Made by a program: the position numbers and the translations under genes. A stretch of DNA of 62,653 nt from Polytrichum commune (taxonomy: Eukaryota > Streptophyta > Polytrichopsida > Polytrichales > Polytrichaceae): positions 38,462,527-38,525,179 of the forward strand of contig OX485808.1 of the NCBI GenBank assembly GCA_950295325.1, given 5' to 3'. Positions 23,716 to 31,884 of the stretch are shown here, piece after piece. The notes under the pieces were generated by a model, which ran no database searches, was not told the origin of the DNA, and saw only the letters and a list, made by a program, of their open reading frames with translations. Within the stretch, counting starts at the first letter, position 1. Each line of letters starts with the position of its first letter.

Positions 23716-24514
23716 TGAAATGTCAGGGTTGAATGTCTAGGATTGAAAGATGTGTGATTGCTAATTTGATCTTTTGAATCAGCTGAACTCAAGTAAGCTG
23801 CAATGAGATGTGTTGACCACAACTGTTCTTTTGTGCCAATGACTATTTTCACACTAACCCTTTGTCCTTAGTAAAAGATTTTCTTAGGTGGTAGGTGGTT
23901 TCTCTAAACTTTGGGAGGCGATGCTGATTGCATAGTCTGCTTGCAATAGTGAGAGTGCAGTTTCTGCAGATACAGTGAGAACTCGGATATAAGGTGGTTA
24001 TTTAGTTACGTTTGAATGCATCTTACTCCCTCATATCGGAATAAGTAAACATAGTATCTTCAATGTTTTGTTCCTCAACTTCCTCAAATAATGGTGGATC
24101 TAGCTGAATATCAATGAAGCAATTGTAGCTGTAGTGGCATTCATCAATGTAAACACTAAACCCTAGAAACTAAACTAAGCAAATGTTCTTCTTTTCAATC
24201 TCCAGTGATTATATTGTATTTGCTGTTGCCGAACTAGTTCCAAAGTTTGTCTTTCTTCTGCGTTAATTATTTGTGTGATAATCATGCAGTCTCATTGAAA
24301 AATCACATCTTATTGCAAGAAATTGAGCCATTGCAGTGTGATAGTGCCATTGACACACTTATGTTTTGGCATGTGTATTAATATCAAATGCATGAATTCA
24401 CAGTCGGTATTTAATGCTTGATTCAAGTCAATCTTTCAAAACTCAAAATAGTGTCACAAAATAGTGTGGATAACTTATCCCTCACACAAACCCTCCCTCA
24501 CAAGCACCAGGATG

Positions 24515-24950
24515 GGAGGGAAAACTTCCTCTCGGGTGAGAGGAAGTTCTCCCTGGTGGTTCGCATTTTAAGAGCCCCCCCACCCTCAAACTCACACTTG
24601 AGAAGAGGGAAAACTTCATCTCGGGCGAGAGGAAGTTCTCCCTGGTGGTTCGCATTTTAAGAGCCCCCCCACCCTCAAACTCACACTTGAGAAGAGGGAA
24701 AACTTCCTCTCGCTCGAGAGGAAGTTTTCCCTGTGCTCTCATTGTAAGAGCCCTCACCACCCTCACGCTCACACTTGAGAAGAGGGAAAACTTCCTCTCG
24801 CTCGAGAGGAAGTTTTCCCTGGGCTCTCATTGTAAGAGCCCTCACCACCCTCACGCTCACACTTGAGAAGAGGGAAAACTTCCTCTCGCTCGAGAGGAAG
24901 TTTTCCATGGGCTCTCATTTTAAGAGCCCTCACCACCCTCACACACACTG
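24515..24950. repeat. Tandem double-hairpin array, ~88-bp units
   Basis: Five units. Each has hairpin A (gggaaaacttcctctcg, a two-base centre, cgagaggaagttttccc or a near match). Hairpin B follows (GGGCTCT, seven-base loop, AGAGCCC in the best copies; weaker in the first two), then a ctcaccaccctcac linker. The A stems begin near 24520, 24610, 24697, 24786 and 24874. The central bases differ between units (for example CTCGCTCGAG and CTCGGGCGAG). The array lies in a probable 5' UTR intron. Confidence 0.88.
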
Positions 24951-25583
24951 ACGTCTCCCTAGCCTACAATCTTTTTTTAAATATTCAAAGATGTCAATTC
25001 TTCGAGTCATTTCTCTGTCAATATCGTCATCCTTGCACCAGGCAGAAGCACGTTTCAAATCAAGCTCATTGATGATCACATTACAAAGAATTGGAATCTT
25101 GGAACCAAGATGTCTAATTACCGACAATCTTGAGTATGTGCTGTAGTGAATGCTTAATAGAGAAGTTTTTGATGGAGCTTGCGACTAAAATTACTGCGGT
25201 GAGCAAACGTCTTCATACATTATTAATCGATTTTGGTGATCTATGGTTGGAAAATGGCAGGTTTGTTATCTCAGACAGTTTCGCGAGTTACGACTCCCTT
25301 GCCTTGAATTCAACCCTCTTTGCAAGGTACAAGTTTGACTTCAAGAAAATGATACAGAAAAAGAGTGTCATTGTTTTTTACAACTGATATGTGATGTTTG
25401 TTCATCAATCCCTACTCATGGGGAGCGTGGGGGCTGGTTTAATGTTTCATTAGTCTATATTATGTTAGTAAATTCAATATGGAGGAATGGATGCATGTCT
25501 TCTATATTTTTTCCGGTTTCCTTCAATTTAGAATGTTGTGGGTTAGGTATTCGATGACAAACCCCTATCAACATGACAGCAGG

Positions 25584-25805
25584 AAAGGGAAAACTTCCTC
25601 TCGAGCGAGAGGAAGTTTTCCCCTGCGCTCTCATTTTAAGAGCCCCTCCCCACCCTCACACGCAGACTTGAGGAGAGGGAAAACTTCCTCTCGACCGAGA
25701 GGAAGTTTTCCCTTGCACACTCATCTTATTAGCCCTCTCCTAACCCTCACTCCCTAGCCTTCAATCCACCCCTATCAACATACAGCAGGAGAGGGAAGTT
25801 TTCCC
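25584..25805. repeat. Two more double-hairpin units and a half unit
   Basis: Copies of hairpin A at about 25588-25622 (centre CTCGAGCGAG) and 25678-25712 (centre CTCGACCGAG). Part of hairpin B follows the first. A half copy (gggaagttttccctt) lies at 25793. Spacing is again about 90 bp. Confidence 0.8.
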
Positions 25806-27420
25806 TTGCAGTCATCCCTCACATTATGTAAACCCTTTCTATCAACGTATGCGATAGCCTCAAGGTGCAAGCTCTCTCAAGCTTGCTTTATTCCACAAAT
25901 ACTAACCATTTCAATTTGTCTTGCAGGTGACATGGACAAGGAAGTGCTATGGACAGACCTTGTTGGGGCAATGGAAATAGGGCAGAAGGGTGTCTATTGG
26001 GAATTAAAAGACATTCACTTGAGACACTGGTCAATTCAGGTACACAGGAGGGACAAGGAATCTCCGTTAAAACTAACCTTCGCATACATGATAGAAAAAA
26101 ATTGGATTCCAAATCCAGGAAACGCAATAACCCTGGCATCGGTCGGCGATCGCGACCAGCTTAATGTATCGGTGCTCGAAGGACTCGAAGAACGCACTTT
26201 GTCCATCGACTGCAAAAGGCATAGATTTCACCTGGAGCCATTCACCCAATCAATCGAAATGCTTCCTCCTGCGGATAAAGAAGAGATGGAGAGAGTGATG
26301 GTCTCCGGTGTATCGAAGAAGGCAATTAACTTCCTTCTTGAAGCAATAGGTGATATCAATTCGAAAGAGGCGAACGAAAGGGAGGCTCTGAGGAAGCAAA
26401 AGAAGAATCAAGCTGAGACACTTCTGAAATCTAGGACTGATGATGAGGGGAGTAAGAAGAAGAAACACAAGAAGCAGAAACCCGACGATCAAGATGTTGA
26501 AGGAACAAGAGAGGTGGCAAAGAAGCCCAAGAAGGCTTCTGGTGAATTCGTTCCCTTGGCGACGCCTACAAATGCGACGCCATCCCCAAGAGACATCAGG
26601 TGCAAGGAAACCTCCGGCCTCAAAGAGGACTACTGATGAGGAGCGGAAGACAAAACCCAAGAAGGCGAAGGTTGCGGATGCATCGGAAGAAACTCCACTA
26701 GTGCTCACCGCAACAGAGAGGGGCAGAGTCATCGCGCATGGCGAGGAACCAAGTCTGGAGGAAGCTGCAGCGGACCGCAAGAAATTCGTCCAATTATTTG
26801 AACACCTATATCCTTTCGGCATCGAGAAAGTTTTTCATGTCCACATAAAGAAGATGTTGAGCGCAAAGTCGTATCAGGTTACTCGCCCATTGGATGATGC
26901 CGGAGTAGCTCTCATGAAGAACCACCTTATACAGACCCCACCAGCTTGGCCCCATCACAATCTATATCTCATGCCGAAACTCAATAAGGGTGAGACATGG
27001 AAAGAAGGAATGACCTGGGACGACATCAAGGACGGCAATTTTGTGATCATCAACGGTCAACATAGCGTGGCTGCATCGAGGCAGATTATAGGGCACAAGG
27101 ATACAAATCAAGCACTGAAGGATAAATTGAAGATTTGGCCTTGTACGATTGTTTGGACCAATGATCCAAGCATGACAGTTCGTCTCTCCTATACTCTAAA
27201 TAATTCTAATTCTTTCAACAAGTTCACTCCTACTTGGACAACACAGATTATGTACTGTCGTAGGGTGTAGGTGAAACTGGGGAGGCCCTCAAAACAACGG
27301 ATCAACGCTGTGGGGACAACTATAGACCCCAAAATAAAGGAGGCATGGAGAGTAAGTTTTCATACACCCACTCCCATTCCAACTTTTATTTTTGCACTCC
27401 CACATACAGACTCCACTCTC

Positions 27421-27530
27421 CCATCCCTCAATCAAGGATCAAGGGCTTGAGGGAGGTGAGGGAACTTCCTCTCGGCCGAGAGGAAATTCCCTCAACTCCC
27501 TCAAGTCCTTGATCCTTGATTGAGGGATGG
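27421..27530. repeat. 110-nt near-perfect palindrome in an intron
   Basis: Two 55-nt arms meet at CTCGG|CCGAG (centre 27475/27476), with 52 of 55 positions paired and one of the three mismatches a G-U wobble. The outer arms read ccatccctcaatcaaggatc and the inner arms carry the CCTCTCGG palindrome core. It lies in the intron 27352-27702 of the ParB-like gene. Confidence 0.93.
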
Positions 27531-27540
27531 GAGGATTGAT

Positions 27541-27642
27541 GGAACTTCCTCTCGGCCGAGAGGAAGTTCCCTCAATCCCTTGATCCTTGATTGAGGAATG
27601 AGAGGATTGATGGAGCTTCTTCTCGGCCGAGAGGAAGTTCCC
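27541..27642. repeat. Two further palindromes of the CTCTCGGCCGAGAG family
   Basis: A perfect 30-bp palindrome at 27541-27570 (arm ggaacttcctctcgg) and a near-perfect one at about 27612-27640. They are separated by ccttgatccttgattgag, which is also part of the 110-nt palindrome just upstream. Confidence 0.9.
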
Positions 27643-28789
27643 TCGCCTCTACCCTCCATTCAAAGTTACTTCAACTTGTGTTCTAACACTTCTCCATTGC
27701 AGAATTTCACGACAAGCATAGAGGCTTCATTTACCGCCATTGCTAGAGGGATCACCCACAGCGACCTTAATGCCGAGCTGGCACTCATCATGGCAGATGA
27801 TGAGACCTTGAGGATGTGGAAGAAGGTATTTCAAGGTCACGAGAAAGGGACCCTTATTAACCCGGATAAACCAAGCTCCACCTATTTAGAAGAATATCTG
27901 GACGCGCAGCAGAAACAACGAGCCCGCCACAAGAAGAAAAAATCGGCAACACCATTCGAGGAGAAGCCGTATGTTTATAAGCCATTGACCAGGGAAACTT
28001 TTAGGGTGATGGCAGGCCTAACACGGCCCGACTATCTTCTGTGTGCGAGACGTATCCTCGAGGTGAGGCCTGGCGAAGAGGTTCCTAGAGTCTCTCTCCC
28101 AGCCACGAAGAACCACGATGTCACGACCTTGAAGTCGTGGTGTAATTTTAGGAAGTGGAAGAATATTCTTCTGCAAGAGTTGTCAGCACACGACCCAAAC
28201 GATCTTGGCATTTGGGGAAAGGACTCGGAGGACAATGAATGCCTTAATAGATCTGTTTGGGACAAATTCAAGAGGGACCATGGCATCACGAAGGCCAAAT
28301 GGGTGAAGCTTTATCAGGTTGCAGGTGATGGTTGGCTAAATAAGGAGCGGTTGCCGAACTACAAGAAACTGGACCCTACCCCGGCATGCTTGCGTTTGTT
28401 GCAAGAATGGCTGCAAACACCGGTAGAAGAGAGTCAAGAACAAGTGATCACTAGATATGTAAATTATAATCCTCTGAAGTGGAAGTTGGTGATCCCTAAT
28501 CAAGACAAGGTCAGAACAACTTGCACCATGTGCAATGGACAGATGGATCAACTCTGGTAATTTATTATTGTGTCATTTATTATTATAGTGTCATTTATTG
28601 TTTCGACAACGTTATTGTGTAAAGGTTATTGTAATATCAAACACACATTTCATTACCAATTCAGGGTCATTAGCATAAGTATACTTGAATCTGTATAAAT
28701 CCAGACTCGCTTGAACGTGCATGTGTACGCAATTTTGGTTCAGTTGCTACCGCATATGCGAGTTATGAAATCATGATAAGTTGCAAACA

Positions 28790-28980
28790 TATATATGTAT
28801 GGGTGTATAGGTGTATAGGTGTATATGTGTATAGGTGTATAGGTGTATAGGTGTATATATGTGTGTATATGTGTATGGGTGTATATGTGTATATGTGTAT
28901 GGGTGCATATGTGTATATGTGTATATGTGTATGGGTGTATATGTGTCTATGAGTGTATATGTATGCACGAGTGTATGTAA
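28790..28980. repeat. GTGTATA(G/T) microsatellite
   Basis: Imperfect tandem copies of gtgtataggtgtatatgt-type units. Open frames on both strands across it are artefacts of the repeat. Confidence 0.95.
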
Positions 28981-29023
28981 ATTAGTAAGCCAAATAAATG
29001 CGTGTCACTTTGTCACCGTGCAG

Positions 29024-29497
29024 GGTGTTGATCTCAATATGGAACCCGCAGTGGAAGATTGTGCATCCCCTTGTGAAACATTGCCCGTCCTGCGCTCTAT
29101 CTCTACACGCGACCACCAAATCTCCCTCATTGAATCAAGAGGCCCTAACTCAAGGGGTGTTCACATGTTACGTGCGGGATTGGCGAGCATTGGCAAAACT
29201 TATGACCCACAACCTATCACGACCACAGTGCCAACGATTCTTTTGAACGCGCAAGGTGTTGACTTCAATATGAAACCATTGGGACCACCTTCCACCCGCG
29301 AGCATCAAATAGAGCTTATTGAGTCAAGAGGTCCTAATTCAAGAGGCGTCAATCTATTGCATGCGGGGTTGGCTGACCTCGCGACACACACAGAGCACGG
29401 TCCGGAAACGGTTAGCCTCCCCTTGGAAGGCCCAAAACACCACAATCAATGTGATGGACAGATGATTTGTCTGTACCCTAAATATGCTAGAAGTTAA
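29024..29497 (+). CDS. Unknown protein with a duplicated ~40-residue module
   Basis: The exon begins after TGCAG (acceptor 29022-29023) and runs open to a stop at 29497 (157 residues). A module occurs twice, 77 codons apart: GVD(L/F)NM(E/K)P, then ST-R-(D/E)HQI(S/E)LIESRGP, then NSRGV followed by LL/ML and AGLA. Most nucleotide differences between the copies fall in third codon positions, so this frame has been under protein-level selection. Family not recognised, and there is no membrane segment or signal peptide. It sits 0.5 kb after the ParB-like gene on the same strand and might be a later exon of that unit, but the phases do not fit (upstream donor phase 2; this frame needs phase 0). It may instead have its own first exon. 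Confidence 0.5.
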   Translation, partial: GVDLNMEPAVEDCASPCETLPVLRSISTRDHQISLIESRGPNSRGVHMLRAGLASIGKTYDPQPITTTVPTILLNAQGVDFNMKPLGPPSTREHQIELIESRGPNSRGVNLLHAGLADLATHTEHGPETVSLPLEGPKHHNQCDGQMICLYPKYARS

Positions 29498-30353
29498 ACA
29501 ATCTCGTGACCAATTGTGCGGGCATTCATATGTGTACACAATATTTAGTGCAACACTCAATATATAAAAGTGGCCAGACACTCCCAATACCCAACGCATT
29601 GTCTTATATCAAGTCGGTTCACATGTCAACCATGCTCTCATTTTGCTTACCATATCCACATGCTTGTTTGCACCCAATGTATGGTTCTTGCTTGTCATTC
29701 GTAAATCCATCATCGAGCACTCCCCCATGTATGAGTGGAACATGTAGTGCATAAACGATACGGCGGAAGCTCCATGTGAATGTTTTTGTTCTGTCTTGCA
29801 TAACTGCTTCATGGGAAGTTGCCCCTTCATGTAACCTATTTGTCCTGCCCAAACTCTTCTGTGACTGGACACAACGCGTAGGGCGCCTTTGTCTTGAATG
29901 CACACTCCCAGAGGAACAACCCATGTGTGCACCATGTAAATCCGCCCTTAAGGTATAGACACCCTATAACCGATAACGATCCCATCACCGACAAGTAGAG
30001 TAGCTCATAAACGCGCATGGCTTTACTAGAAGTCGTTATGAATATATATAAAACGCGAGGACAATATGACTGTGGAGGGGAAGTTGTTTCCCATAGATAT
30101 TGTCGGTCATGTGTGAAGCTATGTGTTGGTTATGGGCTCTGACCGACTTTCGCACAAAGAAATTTTACACAATCAATTTTGAAAAAAGGGTCATTATTCA
30201 TGAACCTTATTTTCCTACGCACAAAAAATAACTCCTCCTTGATATTCCAAGATATGCTATGCTGAAATGCTTAAGTTTTTGGTTATAGGTATCTGTACCT
30301 CACATGTTGAAGCGTTATTCACACTTGTTCGTACTATTCAATGCCGTGTCAGG
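29498..30353. other. No confident gene
   Basis: Short overlapping open frames exist on both strands. A plus-strand one (29776-29958) ends in CLECTLPEEQPMCAPCKS, which has two CxxC pairs but no supporting context. The acceptor at 30351-30352 leads into the next ORF. Confidence 0.3.
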
Positions 30354-31220
30354 ATGCCCCTCCCAACCCGGCCAGTTCCCCCCCAGCTCCCCAGCCAACT
30401 GGGTTCGGGGAGGTCATTGCGAGGCCCAATGGAAAGGAGGAGTATGGACGACGAGTTTAACAACTTAGCTTCAGATATTGATGTGTGCATGGAACGGTTC
30501 ATGCAACTACAATCATTTATGACCACTGCTTTAGATAGATATAAAGGATGCCGCTTGGTTGGAATGGATGCACACATGCTTGGGAGATTGGTGGTATACA
30601 GTGCCGATATAGGGCTCACCATCCCACAAGTGGAGGCACTCCAACAACGTCTCCCAGAGTTGCACTTAATAGAGAACGATATGTGGGAAGCTACGCAAGC
30701 AATCGAGCCCCATTTAGATGACTTACTCCGCCGTGATTCAGAAGACATGTTGAACCATGTCTATGACATCACGGATGAGAACCTCCCAATCACACCATTG
30801 TTGGAAGCCTGTCATATTGCCGATCCACAGAATGATGAAGGAGACCCAGTGGAACCCACAATGGGGGAGTGTAACATTGATTACGAGTTTTACTACTTAG
30901 CATCGCAGATCCATGACGTAACGCGCGAGTTTATGGGACTACAGAGGACCATGACAACTGCTCTACAGAGATATACGGGCACTCTTTTGCTCGGCGATCG
31001 CATACACCGCCTTTGTATGTTGGTGTTAGCGGCAGAACACATTGGCTTTGACTCTCAGCAAAAAGCCTATCTTGGGAGCAAAATACCGGACTTGGCTTAC
31101 ATGGAGAAAGTTACATGGGAGCAATCTCGGGAAATCAAACCTCACTTGCCAAACATCTTTGAGTCCATGGCCAAACAGGACTCCACAATTTGCGAAAGCC
31201 AAGGCACAAATGTAGAGTAA
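30354..31220 (+). CDS. Unknown protein with two tandem ~93-residue helical modules
   Basis: From the ATG at 30354, just after a GTCAG acceptor, the frame encodes 288 residues; the frame is open back to 30267. After a Pro-rich N-terminus come two homologous modules, about residues 32-124 and 176-268. They share EF--LAS-I------FM-LQ--MTTAL-RY-G, then H-L--LV--A--IG----Q---L, then P-L---E---WE----I-PHL. The modules look all-alpha and amphipathic, with no membrane segments. They have diverged well beyond recent duplication while keeping these positions, which argues for a functional protein. Family not recognised. It is the last gene before the right end of the candidate giant element and could be a structural or DNA-associated accessory protein, which is inference. 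Confidence 0.58.
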   Translation: MPLPTRPVPPQLPSQLGSGRSLRGPMERRSMDDEFNNLASDIDVCMERFMQLQSFMTTALDRYKGCRLVGMDAHMLGRLVVYSADIGLTIPQVEALQQRLPELHLIENDMWEATQAIEPHLDDLLRRDSEDMLNHVYDITDENLPITPLLEACHIADPQNDEGDPVEPTMGECNIDYEFYYLASQIHDVTREFMGLQRTMTTALQRYTGTLLLGDRIHRLCMLVLAAEHIGFDSQQKAYLGSKIPDLAYMEKVTWEQSREIKPHLPNIFESMAKQDSTICESQGTNVE

Positions 31221-31884
31221 TTTAAGTTATGGCATGTTACAGGCATTTATAGCACAATATTCAATCGAGTGTACGCCTCCTAGCATAGAATTGGTGTTTC
31301 AATGAAGAGGATTGTGGGTGCAAACCTCCTGTTGTGTGACAGTCTATGCAAAAGCCCATTGGAAGCAAAGAGTATTTGTCTCGCATGGGCAGGTCCATCC
31401 AAAGTGTCCACGAGTTCCCAATGAGTTCCCAATGAGTTCCCCATGAGTTCCCCACATACATCCCAAAAGTCCCAAAATCATCCTAAAGTCCCATAATGTT
31501 TAATATCGCGTTAATGTGGACCAAGAGGAATGACCACACACCAAAAAGTGAAGGTGTTGATTTTTTTAATACATGCCCAAAAAAATCGGGAAAACAAAAT
31601 ATTAAAAAAAAAATTCGGCCAATGGCTGATTTTCAGCCTTACAGCTCCCTTGATTTCCGTTGAGTCGAGCATTTTGCCTCGCCTCAACGAAAAACCCATT
31701 GGACCATGGCACATTATCCAAATGGCAGATTTTAGTAGTTTTTGGGGACCTCAAAGTTAGTGGTCATTCTCCTTTTTTCAAGGTAGTGTAAAGCCAAATG
31801 GGACCAAGAGCACTTTACTCTCCAATCACAAATTTTAGAATTTCATGGTCATGGCTCTTGGTCCATAGTGTAAACCGCCCCTAA

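Larger units (their letters stand above)
25932..28560 (+). pseudogene. ParB/Srx-like mobile-element protein (frame break and in-frame stop)
   Basis: ATG 25932 follows a TTGCAG acceptor. The N-terminal ~200 residues (MDKEVLWTDLV...) end in a Lys-rich linker, where the frame changes near 26590. This is either a one-base insertion or an unannotated ~80-bp intron (GAG|GTGGCA to AAGAG|ACATC). The next part holds a ParB-like core: YQVTRPLDDAGVALMKNHLI, then NFVIINGQHSVAAS (NGQH box), then IWPCTIVW. A TAG at 27268-27270 interrupts CRRV-VKLGRPSK where related proteins, as I recall them, have Trp. Exon 1 ends at 27351 (GTAAGT donor) and exon 2 runs 27703-28560, phase 0, ending in a CTMC motif. Two lesions suggest a dead copy. 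ParB-fold proteins bind or cut DNA, or use nucleotides; the role here is unknown. Confidence 0.55.
12663..31881. mobile_element. Candidate giant (19.2 kb) DNA transposon with PIF/Harbinger-like ends
   Basis: The left end is GGGGTGGTTTACACTATGG and the right end, reverse-complemented, GGGGCGGTTTACACTATGG. The first 23 bases match with one mismatch. TAA precedes the left end (12660-12662) and follows the right end (31882-31884). Further in, both ends carry attaaacattatgggacttt in inverted orientation (left about 12823, right about 31505-31486). A hairpin with GTCGTCCCACG arms lies at 12690-12727. Inside are a DUF7869-type gene (minus) and a ParB-like gene plus two duplicated-module ORFs (plus). 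A family of palindromes is scattered through 17.3-27.6 kb. Giant elements built this way exist in eukaryotes, but I do not recognise this one. Chance pairing of two MITE ends is the main alternative. Confidence 0.55.

Noticed and set aside
24515-24950. CRISPR-like array
   Set aside because: Regular repeat and spacer lengths, but the host is a plant, the 'spacers' are themselves near-identical and form hairpin B, and there is no associated gene set. It is a tandem satellite of hairpins.
28771-28968. Tyr/Thr-rich minus-strand ORF
   Set aside because: Translation of a GTGTATA microsatellite.
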